The notes beneath the pieces are model-generated. The model was not told the origin of the DNA, did not search any database, and was given only the letters and a program-made list of their open reading frames with translations. A stretch of 64,000 bases of DNA from Burkholderiaceae bacterium (GTDB taxonomy: Bacteria > Pseudomonadota > Gammaproteobacteria > Burkholderiales > Burkholderiaceae_D): NCBI GenBank assembly GCA_030158675.1, contig JAOASL010000040.1, positions 75,249 through 139,248 of the forward strand. The letters are read 5' to 3'. The first letter of the stretch is position 1. Each line of letters opens with the position of its first letter. Position numbers and translations under genes: made by a program. Shown piece after piece: positions 44,436 through 54,809 of this stretch.

Positions 44436-44753
44436 TTAATGGATCTCTTCGACCGGCTGCGCGGCCATCAGGATGGCTGCGTGCGTCTGCGACAGCGTGC
44501 GCTCTTTCGCGTGGCTGGTCAGCATGCCGAGGATGCCGGCGTCGTCGAAGCGAAAGCGCGCCAGCATCATGCTGCCGGACGCCAGCTTGACGACCTGCGC
44601 AGCCGACAGATTGTCGATCAGGTCAGCGAGATCAGCGCTGATGCCGAGGCGGAAAATTGCCGTGGCGCGGTCGGTGCGCACCATTTGCTGCGCGAGCATC
44701 AGGTAGGAAAGGTTGATGTCCCGAATATCCGCCATCATGTCGTTCATGTTCAT
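44436..44753 (-). CDS. flhD: FlhD, flagellar master regulator subunit
   Basis: 105 residues from ATG 44753 with GGGGAG 8 nt upstream. Motif IRDINLSYLMLAQQMVRTDR and the helix region RLGISADLADLIDNLSAAQV are typical. A longer frame upstream is rejected on ribosome-binding-site grounds. First gene of flhDC; the 374-bp upstream gap must contain its control region. Confidence 0.96.
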   Translation of the reverse strand: MNMNDMMADIRDINLSYLMLAQQMVRTDRATAIFRLGISADLADLIDNLSAAQVVKLASGSMMLARFRFDDAGILGMLTSHAKERTLSQTHAAILMAAQPVEEIH

Positions 44754-45127
44754 GCCGTTCTCCCCGCTGTGGTCTGGAAGGCGCCCGATAATGGGCAACC
44801 TCTGGGAACGAAGTTTGCCCCTTGGCGCGCGACAGATAAATCGGCGTGAAGCCGTATTTTCTGTGCGCTTCCGGCTGTCGGGCTTGTCGGTGTTTGTCCT
44901 ACACCGGCATGAACGGACCCTGCAGCAGCTATGACGGCAGCTTCGCGCAACGATTTAGGGACGCCATCAAAAAATGTCACGAACGGCTCGGCGCGTGAGC
45001 GGCTTGGCGGCGACTGAGGCACGCCTTTGCCGAGAGCGCATCGAGGTGAACTCGGCCCGTGTGCAAGATCGGGGGTAAACTTTTTGTCTTGTTAATTTTT
45101 ACCGTGCTCCTGCCACGGTGCGCTCCC
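44754..45127. other. Intergenic control region between divergent flhD and mscS
   Basis: No gene supported. It is the only gap above 300 bp. On the minus strand it should carry the flhDC promoter and any regulator sites; a TACACC hexamer near 44911 (plus-strand coordinates) could be a -10, but no good -35 was found. On the plus strand GGTAAACT at about 45074-45081 could be an extended -10 for mscS. No long repeat or terminator seen. Confidence 0.5.
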
Positions 45128-46033
45128 ATGAAGCATTCCATCGAAGCCCTGCTGAAGTACCTCGACCTGCCGACTGCGCCGGAATGGCTGGAATTCATTG
45201 TCACGCTGGGCAAGGTGCTGGTGATACTCGCGCTGGCCTGGCTACTGTTCGGGTTGCTCAAGCGCGTGATACGTCTGTCGCATGTGCGGCTGCGCACGCG
45301 CGCCGAGAGTGCCGAAGAAATGCGCCGTATCGACACGTTGGAGCGCGTATCGGTCTACACGCTGACGGTGGTCGTGGCAGTGATGACGGTGATGCTGGTG
45401 CTGTCGGAATTCGGCATTTCGATTGCGCCGCTGCTGGCCACTGCCGGCGTGGCCGGCCTGGCGGTCGGTTTCGGCGCACAGAGCCTGGTGAAGGACTATT
45501 TCACCGGCTTCGTGATGCTGGTCGAGAACCAGATCCGTGTCGGCGATGTGGTCGAAGTCTCCGGCAAGTCGGGTGTGGTGCAGGAGATCACGCTGCGCTA
45601 TGTGCAGCTGCGCGATTATGAAGGCGCGGTGCACTATGTACCGAATGGCACCATCGTCACTGTGACCAACCGCAGCCGCGGCTATGCGTATGCGGTGATG
45701 GATGTCGGCATCTCGTACAAGGAGGACATCGATCGTGTGTATGCGGTGATGCGCGAAACTGCCGACAGTCTGCGCAAGGACCCGGAGTTCGTCGGGCGCA
45801 TCCTCGAAGACATCGAGATTTCGGGCGTTGAGCAGTGGGCGGACTCGGCGGTGATGATCAAGAGCCGCATCAAGAGCGTCGCCCTGGAGCAGTTCACGGT
45901 GCGGCGCGAGTATCTGCGGCGGCTGAAAATGGCATTCGACCGGCACGACATTGAAATTCCGTTCCCGCAGCGGACGGTACATACGGTGGTGTCGGACGAG
46001 GTTGCCAAAGTACCGTTACCGGCGGGGGATTGA
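45128..46033 (+). CDS. MscS-type small-conductance mechanosensitive channel
   Basis: 301 residues from ATG 45128. Three hydrophobic helices lie at about 20-40, 80-102 and 105-125; the third has the MscS pore signature (LLATAGVAGLAVGFGAQSLV followed by KDYFTGFVMLVENQIRVGD). The beta and C-terminal alpha/beta domains follow. It opens on membrane tension during osmotic downshock. A GTG at 45059 would extend the frame but through the likely promoter. Not part of the motility regulon. Confidence 0.92.
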   Translation: MKHSIEALLKYLDLPTAPEWLEFIVTLGKVLVILALAWLLFGLLKRVIRLSHVRLRTRAESAEEMRRIDTLERVSVYTLTVVVAVMTVMLVLSEFGISIAPLLATAGVAGLAVGFGAQSLVKDYFTGFVMLVENQIRVGDVVEVSGKSGVVQEITLRYVQLRDYEGAVHYVPNGTIVTVTNRSRGYAYAVMDVGISYKEDIDRVYAVMRETADSLRKDPEFVGRILEDIEISGVEQWADSAVMIKSRIKSVALEQFTVRREYLRRLKMAFDRHDIEIPFPQRTVHTVVSDEVAKVPLPAGD

Positions 46034-46180
46034 GAAGCTTTGCAGTAGGTCGATTCCGCTGCGGGGCATCAGTGTCCGGGAAGCTCCTTTCAACAATGAA
46101 CTTCCCCCAAAGAGCTGAACGACTTTTTGGAGAGTTTTTGGACCTTTGATGTGCTTCTGGCCACCTCTTGCACAAGTGGC

Positions 46181-46213
46181 TTGTAGCGATGCTCGACTGT
46201 ACATACAATGTAC
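46181..46213 (+). promoter_or_regulatory. brnTA promoter with palindromic operator over the -10
   Basis: -35 TTGTAG (46181-46186), 17-nt spacer, -10 TACAAT (46204-46209). GTACAT (46199-46204) and ATGTAC (46208-46213) form a perfect inverted repeat with a 3-nt centre that covers the -10. Ribbon-helix-helix antitoxins such as BrnA repress their own promoter by binding such dyads. The predicted start falls on or next to the brnT ATG at 46216. Confidence 0.6.
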
Positions 46214-46215
46214 CT

Positions 46216-46503
46216 ATGAATTCTCTCCGGTTCGAATGGGACTCTCGCAAGGCAGCGGCGAATCTCACAAAGCATGGCTTGTCCTTTGACGAGGCAAAGT
46301 CGGCGTTCTACGACGAACACGCCAAGCTGATTGATGATCCCGACCATTCAGCCGATGAAGAGCGATTCATTTTATTGGGTCTGAGTTATGCCTTGCGGGT
46401 GGTGGTGGTATGCCACTGCTATCGTGGAGATGATGAAGTCATTCGAATCATCTCGGCAAGGAAAGCGACGACTCACGAGACAAAATCTTATAAACAAAGG
46501 TGA
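46216..46503 (+). CDS. brnT: BrnT-family toxin (ribonuclease) of a type II TA pair
   Basis: 95 residues from ATG 46216. The family patterns FEWDSRKAAANLTKHGLSFD and IRIISARKATTHETKSY are intact. BrnT toxins have a RelE-like fold and cleave RNA. Followed after 5 bp by the antitoxin gene, the usual toxin-first order. An upstream in-frame start would run through the operator and is unlikely. No Shine-Dalgarno precedes the ATG, which agrees with a leaderless message. Confidence 0.92.
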   Translation: MNSLRFEWDSRKAAANLTKHGLSFDEAKSAFYDEHAKLIDDPDHSADEERFILLGLSYALRVVVVCHCYRGDDEVIRIISARKATTHETKSYKQR

Positions 46504-46508
46504 TTGCC

Positions 46509-46718
46509 ATGCGCGATGAATATGACTTCTCAAAGGCACGCAAAAACCCCTATGCGTCGCAACTGAAAAAGTCCATTACGATCCGGCTCGATGAAGACTC
46601 GGTGACCTATTTCAAAGGCATTTCGGAAGAGGTTGGTATTCCGTATCAGACCTTGATCAATTTGTATTTACGCGATTGCGCGACGTCGCACCGAAAGCTC
46701 AATCTTCAGTGGAAGTGA
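46509..46718 (+). CDS. brnA: BrnA-family ribbon-helix-helix antitoxin
   Basis: 69 residues from ATG 46509 with AAAGG about 10 nt upstream (a GTG at 46500 is an alternative). The RHH core is KKSITIRLDEDSVTYFKGIS followed by EEVGIPYQTLINLYLRDCA. It neutralises BrnT and with it represses the operon. Downstream is tRNA-Leu on the opposite strand. Confidence 0.92.
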   Translation: MRDEYDFSKARKNPYASQLKKSITIRLDEDSVTYFKGISEEVGIPYQTLINLYLRDCATSHRKLNLQWK

Positions 46719-46868
46719 GATTGCCGGATCGGGCATCGTCAGCCCGGTTCGATGCAGCTGCGGGCCGCCAAAGGATTCAAGAGTTTACAAGTTTCTGCTT
46801 GCAGCTCTTTTTGCTTTGTCCTGCTTCGTGTAGAACAGCTTGGGAAAAACGTGGATTTTGATTATTAC

Positions 46869-46961
46869 TGGTGCCCGAGACCGGAATCGAACCGGTACGC
46901 CCCCTCTCGGGTAAGCGGCGGATTTTAAGTCCGCTGTGTCTACCAATTTCACCACTCGGGC
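46869..46961 (-). tRNA. tRNA-Leu(TAA)
   Basis: Minus strand: 5' GCCCGAG pairs with the 3' CTCGGGC before the encoded ACCA end; anticodon arm GCGGA-CTTAAAA-TCCGC with anticodon TAA; class II long variable arm; T loop GGTTCGATTCC. Last of three tRNAs downstream of pgsA. Confidence 0.95.
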
Positions 46962-47126
46962 CTGTACCACCGCATCGAAGACTCTGGCAACACATCTGTC
47001 GCCAGGCAACCGACGCTGCCAGCGGTATGTGATAGAGACGCGAAGACTGCGGTGACGCAAGGTCGGTATTGTAAAGCCGCGCTCCATGAAATGGCACGGC
47101 GCGATGCATTACCCACTACACACGCA

Positions 47127-47160
47127 TAAAAAAACGGCCTCCGCGAGGGAGGCCGTTTTA
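47127..47160 (-). terminator. Intrinsic terminator between tRNA-Cys and tRNA-Leu
   Basis: Stem ACGGCCTCC / GGAGGCCGT with a short loop, flanked by A-run on one side and TTTTA on the other; on the minus strand it ends in seven T. It would end the tRNA-Cys transcript, so tRNA-Leu probably has its own promoter. Confidence 0.8.
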
Positions 47161-47164
47161 CATC

Positions 47165-47238
47165 TGGAGGCGGGGGTCGGGATCGAACCGGCGTACACGG
47201 CTTTGCAGGCCGCTGCATAACCACTTTGCTACCCCGCC
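47165..47238 (-). tRNA. tRNA-Cys(GCA)
   Basis: Minus strand: acceptor GGCGGGG pairing with CCCCGCC, anticodon loop CTGCAAA (anticodon GCA), T loop GGTTCGATCCC, CCA-encoded end (TCCA). 74 nt including CCA. Confidence 0.96.
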
Positions 47239-47314
47239 AAGGGAGCCGTATTGTACCCGTGATGCCTGCGATCTGCTCAGGCCTTGTGCGAAGTTTAATT
47301 CGCATTATCACGAA

Positions 47315-47347
47315 TAAAAAAAGGAAGCTTTGCGAGCTTCCCTTTTT
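47315..47347. terminator. Intrinsic terminator downstream of tRNA-Gly
   Basis: A-run, stem GGAAGCT / AGCTTCC with loop TTGCG, then TTTTT; symmetric enough to work in both directions. On the minus strand it follows the tRNA-Gly gene directly. Confidence 0.75.
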
Positions 47348-47352
47348 GAATT

Positions 47353-47428
47353 TGGAGCGGGAGAAGAGTCTCGAACTCTCGACCTCAACCTTGGCAAGGT
47401 TGCGCTCTACCAACTGAGCTACTCCCGC
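47353..47428 (-). tRNA. tRNA-Gly(GCC)
   Basis: Minus strand: acceptor GCGGGAG with CTCCCGC, D arm AGCTCAGTTGGTAGAGC, anticodon loop TTGCCAA (anticodon GCC), T loop AGTTCGAGACT, encoded CCA. 76 nt. Confidence 0.96.
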
Positions 47429-47515
47429 ATTTTTTCTGTCGCTTCGTTGTCCTCAACAACAGAAACAAGATTATAAAGCATTCACCAACTCTGTCAAGCA
47501 TTGCCATCGAATTTT

Positions 47516-48097
47516 TTAACTTACTTCGTGGCTTTCCTTGATCAACGGCCATGCTTTTCGCAAGTAGTAAAACATAGACCACAGGGTCAGCACTGCCGCT
47601 GCATCGAGCAATAATTGCCCGATCAACAGGGTCGGGATGATACCAAAAATTGGCTCGCTGTAAAGTAGCATCGGTATCGAAATCATCTGCGCGGCTGTTT
47701 TTACTTTGCCAAGCGAACTTACGGCCACGGACTTCGACGCGCCGATCTGCGCCATCCACTCGCGCAGCGCCGTGATGGCGATCTCGCGACCGATGATGAT
47801 GAAAGCAATCACCGCGTTTGTCCGGTCGAGCTGCACCAGTAGCAGCAATGCGCCGGCCACCATCAGCTTGTCTGCCACTGGATCGAGGAAGGCGCCAAAC
47901 GCAGAGGTTTCATTCCAGCGACGTGCAAGGTAACCGTCGAACCAGTCAGTGATGGCAGCGACGATGAATATGAGCGTAGCCGCCAGTCCGCGCTCGTAGG
48001 ACGTCATCCAGTGGTCAGGAAGAAAGAACACGCCCACCACCAGCGGTATCAGTGCAACGCGCAGCCAGGTGAGCAGAATGGGTATGTTAAGTGGCAT
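47516..48097 (-). CDS. pgsA: CDP-diacylglycerol--glycerol-3-phosphate 3-phosphatidyltransferase
   Basis: 193 residues. The CDP-alcohol phosphotransferase signature D-G-x2-A-R-x8-G-x3-D-x3-D is complete (DGYLARRWNETSAFGAFLDP / VADK). Several membrane helices flank it. First committed step to phosphatidylglycerol. Downstream of uvrC by 37 bp; the tRNA genes follow. Confidence 0.96.
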   Translation of the reverse strand: MPLNIPILLTWLRVALIPLVVGVFFLPDHWMTSYERGLAATLIFIVAAITDWFDGYLARRWNETSAFGAFLDPVADKLMVAGALLLLVQLDRTNAVIAFIIIGREIAITALREWMAQIGASKSVAVSSLGKVKTAAQMISIPMLLYSEPIFGIIPTLLIGQLLLDAAAVLTLWSMFYYLRKAWPLIKESHEVS

Positions 48098-48134
48098 GGT
48101 CAGGACAGGTTAGGCGACTGGACACGATTGTAAA

Positions 48135-49994
48135 TCAATGGAGTTGCCGGTAGATTTCCTCGGCCAGCTGCCGCGAAATACCTTCGACCGACGCGAGATC
48201 GTCGACGCTGGCATCGATGACGCCGCGCACGCCACCGAAGCGCGCAAGCAGCTTCTGTCGGCGCTTCGCGCCCACGCCCTCGATTTCTTCGAGCCGCGAT
48301 GTCTGGCGCGCCTTGGCGCGCTTCGCGCGCATGCCAGTAATCGCGAAACGATGCGCCTCGTCGCGGATCTGCGCAATCAGCATCAGCGCCGCAGACTCTT
48401 TGCCCAGCTCAAGTGATGAACGGCCATCAGCGAAGATCAGCGTCTCCAGGCCGACCTTGCGCCCTTCGCCTTTGGCAACGCCAACGATCAGCGAAATATC
48501 CAGACCCAGTTCGGCCAATACCTGCCGCGCGATCTCGACCTGCCCCTTGCCGCCGTCGATCAACACCAGATCGGGCATGATGCCGTCGCCATTGGCGACC
48601 TTCTCGTAGCGGCGCATGAGCACCTGCCGCATCGCCGCGTAGTCGTCGCCGGGCGTGATACCCGTGATGTTATAGCGGCGATATTCACCGTTCTGCATCT
48701 GATGATGATGGTAGACCACGGCGGACGCCTGCGTCGCCTCGCCTTGCGTGTGACTGATGTCGAAGCACTCGATGCGCAACGCCTCGATGTCCGCGACATC
48801 CAGCCCGAGCGTATCGACCAGCGCGTGCGTACGCGCCTGCTGCGAGCCTTGCTCGGACAGCACGCGCGCCAGTGCAATCTGCGCGCCCTTGACCGCCATT
48901 TCCTGCCAGTCGCGGCGCTTGCCCTGCGGCTGGAAAACCAGTTGTATCCGATGCCCGCATTGCTCCATCAGCGCCATCATCAATTCAGGCTCGTCGAGCT
49001 CGAGATTGACGATCAGCGTCGATGGAATGAATTTGTCGGCGTAGTGCTGCGCAAGAAAAGCCTTCAGTACTTCGCCATCGACCGCGCCGTCGGCCGCGGT
49101 CAGCGCCATGTCGACCTGGGTCGGGAAATACGCGCGGTCGCCGAGATGGCGACCGCCCCGCACCATCGCCAGGTTCACGCAGGCACGTCCGCCCTGCACT
49201 ATCACCGCGATGATATCGATGTCGGTATCGCCGGCGGTCTCCATGCTCTGCTGATGCAGCACACGCGACAGCGCGGTGATCTGATTGCGCACTGCGGCTG
49301 CCTGCTCGAATTTCAGCTCGGTGGCGAACGTCTGCATTTTCTTTTGGAGCGCGTCCATCAGTTCGTTCTGGCGACCACGCAAAAACTGCGCTGCGTTATC
49401 GACATCGATCACGTAATTTTCCTGGCTGATGTAATTCACGCAGGGTGCGCTGCAGCGATGGATCTGGTGCAGCAGGCAGGGCCGGGTGCGGTTCTGGAAA
49501 ACCGAGTCCTCGCAAGTGCGCAGCAGAAAAATCTTCTGCAGAATCTCCATTGACTGCTTGACCGCCCAGGCACTGGGAAAGGGGCCGAAGTATTGGCTTT
49601 TTTTATCGACTGCGCCGCGGTAATACGCCATGCGCGGGAAGTCGCCGCCGGACAGCTTCAGATAAGGATAGGACTTGTCGTCCCTGAACAAAATGTTGAA
49701 ACGCGGCTGCTGCGTCTTGATCAGGTTATTCTCGAGCAGCAGCGCCTCGGCTTCGCTGCGCGTGACGGTCGTTTCCATGCGCGCGATGCGATCGACCATC
49801 ATCGCGGTGCGCGGGCTGGCCAGAGTTTTCTGGAAATAACTCGACACCCGCTTCTTCAGATCGCGCGCCTTGCCGACGTACAGGAGCTTGTCCTGTGCGT
49901 CGAAATAGCGGTAAACGCCAGGAAGATTCGGCAGTTGCGCGACCTCAGCGAACAACGCCGCGCGCGGGTCAGGTAGAGCTTCGGTATCGGCCAT
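48135..49994 (-). CDS. uvrC: UvrC, excinuclease ABC subunit C
   Basis: 619 residues. GIY-YIG domain near the N-terminus ([20 protein letters not shown]), UvrBC/UVR helix in the middle ([20 protein letters not shown]), RNase H-like 5' nuclease domain with the [14 protein letters not shown] core, and a tandem C-terminal HhH ([20 protein letters not shown]). Makes both incisions in nucleotide excision repair with UvrB. Confidence 0.97.
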   Translation of the reverse strand: MADTEALPDPRAALFAEVAQLPNLPGVYRYFDAQDKLLYVGKARDLKKRVSSYFQKTLASPRTAMMVDRIARMETTVTRSEAEALLLENNLIKTQQPRFNILFRDDKSYPYLKLSGGDFPRMAYYRGAVDKKSQYFGPFPSAWAVKQSMEILQKIFLLRTCEDSVFQNRTRPCLLHQIHRCSAPCVNYISQENYVIDVDNAAQFLRGRQNELMDALQKKMQTFATELKFEQAAAVRNQITALSRVLHQQSMETAGDTDIDIIAVIVQGGRACVNLAMVRGGRHLGDRAYFPTQVDMALTAADGAVDGEVLKAFLAQHYADKFIPSTLIVNLELDEPELMMALMEQCGHRIQLVFQPQGKRRDWQEMAVKGAQIALARVLSEQGSQQARTHALVDTLGLDVADIEALRIECFDISHTQGEATQASAVVYHHHQMQNGEYRRYNITGITPGDDYAAMRQVLMRRYEKVANGDGIMPDLVLIDGGKGQVEIARQVLAELGLDISLIVGVAKGEGRKVGLETLIFADGRSSLELGKESAALMLIAQIRDEAHRFAITGMRAKRAKARQTSRLEEIEGVGAKRRQKLLARFGGVRGVIDASVDDLASVEGISRQLAEEIYRQLH

Positions 49995-50029
49995 CAGGCT
50001 TCAAGGGTGCGCCAGAATCCGGCGTCTGT

Positions 50030-51070
50030 TCAATGCAATGATTTGACGAGTTTGCATGCCGCCTTGTATACCGGGTCGGCCTGCAGCGCATCCCAGACCT
50101 TCGCACCGGCCGTCGGCACCAGTGCGGCAATGCGCGCTGCTGACCGATGCGCATCGATCGCCAGCGACGGGTCGAGTCCGCCCAGCAGCTGGTCGGCTTT
50201 GTCCGGCGAATTACACACCAGCACCATGTCGCAACCGGCCTTCAGCGCCGCATGCGCGCCCTGCACCACGCTACCGGCGACGCTCGCACCCTCCATCGAC
50301 AGATCGTCGCTGAAGATCACGCCTTCAAAACCAAGTTCGCGCCGCAGCAGCGACAGCCACTTCTTTGAAAATCCGGCCGGATGCTTGTCGAATTTCGGAT
50401 AAATCACGTGTGCCGGCATCACTGCGGACAGGCTCATGCCAAGCCAGCCGTAGGGTGCGGCATCGTCGGCCAGGATCACCTGCGGATCGCGTTCGTCAAC
50501 CGGGATCGCCACATGCGAATCGGCAGCGACAAAACCGTGCCCCGGAAAATGCTTGCCGCAATTCGCCATACCGGCCTCGCGCAAGCCGTGGTTGACACTC
50601 TTGGCAAGCAGGGTGACGACACGCGGATCGCGATGGAAAGCCCGGTCGCCGATGACGGCCGACTGACCATACTCGAGATCAAGCACCGGGGTGAATGACA
50701 AATCAACGCCGCAAGCGCGCAACTCGGCCGCCAATACATAGCCGAGCGCGGTTGCAGCCTTGCATGCCTGCAGCACCTCTTGATCCCAAAGTTCACCGAG
50801 CCGGCGCATTGCCGGCAAGCGGGTGAAGCCGTCGGTGCGGAAGCGCTGCACGCGACCGCCTTCGTGATCAACGGCGATCAGCACGCCGGGCCGCGCCACA
50901 TGGATGGCATCGCACAGCGCGGTCAGTTGCGCGCGATCAGTGTAATTGCGTGCAAACAGGATCACGCCGCCAGTCAGCGGATGGCGAATACGGTGCAGAT
51001 CGTCGTCCGACAGCGTCGTGCCGACCACGTCGAGCATCACCGGTCCGAGCGGCATGGTGTGTTGGTTCAT
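50030..51070 (-). CDS. nagZ: NagZ, beta-N-acetylhexosaminidase
   Basis: 346 residues, GH3. Conserved [20 protein letters not shown], the catalytic-loop motif [16 protein letters not shown] and the nucleophile region [12 protein letters not shown] are present. Releases GlcNAc from recycled muropeptides in the cytoplasm. Overlaps acpS by 4 nt, in the lepA-to-nagZ chain. Confidence 0.96.
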   Translation of the reverse strand: MNQHTMPLGPVMLDVVGTTLSDDDLHRIRHPLTGGVILFARNYTDRAQLTALCDAIHVARPGVLIAVDHEGGRVQRFRTDGFTRLPAMRRLGELWDQEVLQACKAATALGYVLAAELRACGVDLSFTPVLDLEYGQSAVIGDRAFHRDPRVVTLLAKSVNHGLREAGMANCGKHFPGHGFVAADSHVAIPVDERDPQVILADDAAPYGWLGMSLSAVMPAHVIYPKFDKHPAGFSKKWLSLLRRELGFEGVIFSDDLSMEGASVAGSVVQGAHAALKAGCDMVLVCNSPDKADQLLGGLDPSLAIDAHRSAARIAALVPTAGAKVWDALQADPVYKAACKLVKSLH

Positions 51071-51459
51071 ATCTTCTCCGCGATGACGAATGCAACGGCG
51101 TATTCTGCCTCATCGGTGAGCGAGACTTGCGCAACGATGCCGTGCGATTGCATGAATCCTGTAAGTGCACCGCTGGTGACAGCAATCGGCTTGCCGCCCG
51201 GCGCGTTGAGGAACTGAACTGCGCGCCAGGTCATGGGCATGCGCATGCCCAGACCGAGGGCCTTTGAAAAAGCCTCTTTGGCAGCAAAGCGAGTGGCGAG
51301 GAAACGTATTCCGCGCGCTTCGACCTTGGCCTTGCGGCGCAGGTATTTTTCCATTTCCTGCGGGCCCAGCACTTTCAGCGCAAAGCGATCGCCGTGGCGC
51401 GCGACCGCCGCCTCGATGCGATCGATCTTGATGATGTCCGTGCCGATGCCGAAGATCAT
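51067..51459 (-). CDS. acpS: AcpS, holo-[acyl-carrier-protein] synthase
   Basis: 130 residues. The metal-binding motifs [16 protein letters not shown] and [15 protein letters not shown] are intact. Transfers phosphopantetheine to ACP. Overlaps both pdxJ (4 nt) and nagZ (4 nt). Confidence 0.97.
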   Translation of the reverse strand: MIFGIGTDIIKIDRIEAAVARHGDRFALKVLGPQEMEKYLRRKAKVEARGIRFLATRFAAKEAFSKALGLGMRMPMTWRAVQFLNAPGGKPIAVTSGALTGFMQSHGIVAQVSLTDEAEYAVAFVIAEKI

Positions 51460-52220
51460 TTTCGCATTGCGTCGAGACGCGCTTTCGTCATGATCGCCTT
51501 CATCGACCTGACGGCGCTTTCCCAGCCGGAGAATACGGCCTGCGCGACGATCGCATGTCCAATGTTGAGCTCGGCGATTTCGGTGATCGCAGCGATTGGC
51601 TGCACGTTGGTGTAATGCAGACCATGGCCTGCATTGACCTTCAGCCCGTGCCGCACGCCGGCGGCGACGCTGGCCCGGATACGTTCGAGCTCGACCTGCT
51701 GAGGATCTCCGTCGGTATCGGCATAACGGCCAGTGTGCAATTCAATGACGGGCGCACCTGCTTCAGCCGCGGCACGGATCTGCTCGACGTCGGCATCGAT
51801 GAACAGCGATACGCGTATCCCCTGTCCAGCCAGCCGCAGACAAGCTTTTTTCACGTCGTCGAAGAAGCGGATCACATCGAGGCCGCCTTCGGTAGTGACT
51901 TCGTTACGGCGTTCCGGCACCAGGCAGACATCCTGCGGATGAATGCGGCATGCGAAGTCGAGCATCTCTTCAGTCACTGCGGATTCGAGGTTCATGCGCG
52001 TCGTCAGTAGCGGACGGATCTTCTCGACATCGGCATCGCGAATGTGCCGGCGGTCTTCGCGCAAGTGCAGCGTGATCGCATCGGCGCCGGCTTGCTCGGC
52101 CAGCAAGGCGGCCTGCAGCGGATCAGGATAGGGCGTACCGCGCGCATTGCGCAGTGTGGCCACGTGGTCGATATTGACGCCCAGCTCGAGGCCGGGACCG
52201 AGTGGATTCAGGAAACTCAT
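51456..52220 (-). CDS. pdxJ: PdxJ, pyridoxine 5'-phosphate synthase
   Basis: 254 residues. Signatures [33 protein letters not shown] and [16 protein letters not shown]. Final ring-closing step of the DXP-dependent vitamin B6 pathway. 16 bp from recO. Confidence 0.97.
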   Translation of the reverse strand: MSFLNPLGPGLELGVNIDHVATLRNARGTPYPDPLQAALLAEQAGADAITLHLREDRRHIRDADVEKIRPLLTTRMNLESAVTEEMLDFACRIHPQDVCLVPERRNEVTTEGGLDVIRFFDDVKKACLRLAGQGIRVSLFIDADVEQIRAAAEAGAPVIELHTGRYADTDGDPQQVELERIRASVAAGVRHGLKVNAGHGLHYTNVQPIAAITEIAELNIGHAIVAQAVFSGWESAVRSMKAIMTKARLDAMRK

Positions 52221-52236
52221 TATTTTCTGTTTTGGT

Positions 52237-53007
52237 TCAAAGCTGCAGCAGGTCGATCAGGATCTGCCGTGTATTCAGTGGTGTGCCGCCGAGGTGATGC
52301 GCGAGCAGGTAGCGCATCAGGAACTTGCTCTGTTGCTGGGTCGTGGGATCCGCGTAATCGCCGCGCTCCATGTCCAGCAGGGTCTTGCCTGCAACCACCG
52401 GCGCAGTGTCGGCTGCATGCGCCTCGCGCGGCCCGTGCTCGGGCTCAAACACATAGTACCTGTCCGGCACCACCGCTTCGTCACTGCGTCCGGCCTCGAC
52501 CAGACTGCCGGCAACACCGGTCTCCTTCAGCAAGGCCAATTCGAATTGGCGCAGCACGATCGCAGCCGGCTCGCCATGGGCCAGCTGATTCAGCGCAGCG
52601 ACATAGTGGTCGAACAGGACGGGATGCGGGTCATCGCGGGCCAGCAGCTTGACCAGCAGCTCATTCAGATAGAACCCGCACAGCAGCGCGGAACGCTCCA
52701 ACGGCAACATGCCCCCGACCCATTCGGCCGTCACCAGTGTGCGCACCTCGGATTTGCCGCTCCAGGCCAGTTGCAGGGGCTGGAAGGTCTGCAACACGCC
52801 GCGCAGCGTCGAATGCGGACGCTTGGCGCCCTTCGCTATCAGCGGAACGCGGCCATGCTCGCGCGCGAACACTTCGACGATCAGGCTGGTTTCCTTGTAC
52901 GGATAGCTATGCAGCACAAAACCGGGCTGGTTCGTGATCCGATGCTCGCGCTCTGGTAAGCGAGCGCGTACCGCAGGCTTCGCAGCGACCGTGTCGGCAG
53001 CGCTCAT
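52237..53007 (-). CDS. recO: RecO, DNA repair protein
   Basis: 256 residues. N-terminal OB fold ([38 protein letters not shown]) and helical C-terminal domain. It loads RecA with RecR. The cysteine zinc site of some RecO proteins is not evident. 4 bp after era. Confidence 0.95.
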   Translation of the reverse strand: MSAADTVAAKPAVRARLPEREHRITNQPGFVLHSYPYKETSLIVEVFAREHGRVPLIAKGAKRPHSTLRGVLQTFQPLQLAWSGKSEVRTLVTAEWVGGMLPLERSALLCGFYLNELLVKLLARDDPHPVLFDHYVAALNQLAHGEPAAIVLRQFELALLKETGVAGSLVEAGRSDEAVVPDRYYVFEPEHGPREAHAADTAPVVAGKTLLDMERGDYADPTTQQQSKFLMRYLLAHHLGGTPLNTRQILIDLLQL

Positions 53008-53011
53008 CGCG

Positions 53012-53914
53012 TCATTCGTAACCGTATGCGCGCAGTCCGGCCTCGTTGTCTGCCCAGCCTGACTTCACTTTCACCCAGATCTCGAGATAGACCGTGCCGC
53101 CAAACAGTTTTTCCATGTCGAGTCGCGCTTGCGTGGAGATTTCTTTGAGCCGATCGCCCTTGCGCCCGATCAGCATTGCCTTGTGGGCATCGCGGCCGAC
53201 CAGGATCGCCGCGAAAACGCGTCGCAGCGCGCCTTCCTGCTCGAACTTTTCGATCACCACCGTGCTGGTGTAAGGCAATTCGTCACCAACGAAGCGGAAC
53301 ACCTTCTCACGCACGATTTCGGCCGCCAGAAATTTCTCGCTACGATCCGTGATGTCGTCTTCACCGAAGATGGCCTCTCCCTCGGGCAACAGCTTGCGGA
53401 TCTCGCCTTCGAGACGATCAAGCTGGAAGCTCTGCTTGGCCGAAACGGGCACGATCGCCGCAAAGTCACGCCGGGACGCGACCTGCTGTGCAAATGCCAT
53501 CAGCGGTGCCTTGTCTTTCAGCTGGTCGGACTTGTTGATCACCAGGATCACAGGCACCGTCATCGGCAGCAACTGGAGCACTTTGGCGTCGGCATCATTG
53601 AAGGTGCCGGCTTCGACCACGAACAGCACCACATCGGCGGCAGTCAGCGTCGTGATCACGGTACGGTTCAGTGTCTTGTTCAGTGCATTGCTGTGGCGCG
53701 TCTGGAAACCGGGCGTGTCGATGTACACATATTGCGCATCGTCACGCGTCTGGATGCCGGTAATCCGGTGTCGCGTGGTCTGCGCCTTGCGCGACGTGAT
53801 GCTGACCTTGGCACCGATCAGCTTGTTCATCAGTGTCGACTTGCCGACATTGGGCCGGCCGACGATGGCGATATAGCCGCACCGGAAATCAGAAGCGACG
53901 GAGGTGGTGTTCAT
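53012..53914 (-). CDS. era: Era, ribosome-assembly GTPase
   Basis: 300 residues. G1 [14 protein letters not shown] (about 18-31), G3 [10 protein letters not shown]4 NKSDQLKD, and the C-terminal KH domain ([20 protein letters not shown]). Matures 16S rRNA in the 30S subunit. Overlaps rnc by 4 nt. Confidence 0.97.
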   Translation of the reverse strand: MNTTSVASDFRCGYIAIVGRPNVGKSTLMNKLIGAKVSITSRKAQTTRHRITGIQTRDDAQYVYIDTPGFQTRHSNALNKTLNRTVITTLTAADVVLFVVEAGTFNDADAKVLQLLPMTVPVILVINKSDQLKDKAPLMAFAQQVASRRDFAAIVPVSAKQSFQLDRLEGEIRKLLPEGEAIFGEDDITDRSEKFLAAEIVREKVFRFVGDELPYTSTVVIEKFEQEGALRRVFAAILVGRDAHKAMLIGRKGDRLKEISTQARLDMEKLFGGTVYLEIWVKVKSGWADNEAGLRAYGYE

Positions 53915-54798
53915 GCAGATTTGCTTTGGTTGGCGTCTTCGCCGCTTCCCTGTTCGGGTTCCAGCGGGAGATCGTCCTGTTCTTTGGGGACCGACATGCG
54001 TGCCGGCTTGACTGCCTTCCTGGGCTCGACCGGCGGCGGTGCGTCAGGCTGGACCGTGGCAATGCCCGCCAGCTTCAGCTGTGTCGTGCGTTGCCGGGTT
54101 TTTTTCGGGACGGCCGGCGTCTTCGCCAGTGCGACCTGGACGGCCTCGAGCGCAAGCTTGGCAGCGGCCTGCTCGCCAGCGCGACGGCTGCCGCCGGTGC
54201 CGAACACCTGAATATCGAGTTTCGGCACCAGACATTCGATTTCGAATTCCTGGTTGTGGGCCGCGCCATGGGTTGCTGCCACATTGTATTGCGGCAGCGG
54301 GATCTTTTTACCTTGCAGGTACTCCTGCAGCAAGGTCTTGGCGTCTTTACCCAGCGTCTTCGGATCGACTGTCTGCATGATCGGCGCGTACAGCGCGCGG
54401 ATCACGTCACGTGCAGCATCGAAGCCACTGTCGAGATAGATTGCGCCGAACAGCGCCTCCAGCGTGTCAGCCAGAATGGATGGCCGGCGAAAACCGCCGG
54501 ACTTCAGTTCGCCTTCGCCCAGACGCAGGAACTGCGACAGCTCCAGCCGCTGCGCAATTTCGTACAGCGACTGCTGCTTGACGAGATTCGCGCGCAGACG
54601 CGACAGATCACCTTCGTCGATCTTGCTGTATTTGTCGAACAACAGTGATGCCACCACGCAGTTGAGCACTGAGTCACCAAGGAATTCCAGACGCTCATTG
54701 TGCAGGCTGCTATGGCTGCGATGTGTCAGTGCCTGCTGTAGCAGCGCAGCATTCCTGAACGTGTGGCCCAGCCGTTTTTGCAATAGCTCGATATCCAT
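53911..54798 (-). CDS. rnc: Ribonuclease III with extended C-terminal tail
   Basis: 295 residues versus 226 in E. coli. RNase III signature [20 protein letters not shown] (about 34-53) and second acidic helix [20 protein letters not shown]; dsRNA-binding domain about 155-225 ([20 protein letters not shown]). The last about 70 residues form a Pro/Lys/Glu-rich disordered tail. Processes rRNA and structured mRNAs. Confidence 0.96.
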   Translation of the reverse strand: MDIELLQKRLGHTFRNAALLQQALTHRSHSSLHNERLEFLGDSVLNCVVASLLFDKYSKIDEGDLSRLRANLVKQQSLYEIAQRLELSQFLRLGEGELKSGGFRRPSILADTLEALFGAIYLDSGFDAARDVIRALYAPIMQTVDPKTLGKDAKTLLQEYLQGKKIPLPQYNVAATHGAAHNQEFEIECLVPKLDIQVFGTGGSRRAGEQAAAKLALEAVQVALAKTPAVPKKTRQRTTQLKLAGIATVQPDAPPPVEPRKAVKPARMSVPKEQDDLPLEPEQGSGEDANQSKSA

Positions 54799-54809
54799 CT
54801 GGGTTGCCG

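Noticed and set aside
44754-45127. Small open frames between flhD and mscS as extra genes
   Set aside because: No ribosome-binding sites, no domains, and the region must contain two promoters.
46719-46868. Possible integration scar between brnA and the 3' end of tRNA-Leu (a CCCGGTTCGATGC stretch resembling a T loop)
   Set aside because: No duplicated tRNA 3' end, no integrase gene and no second boundary were found; the match is short.
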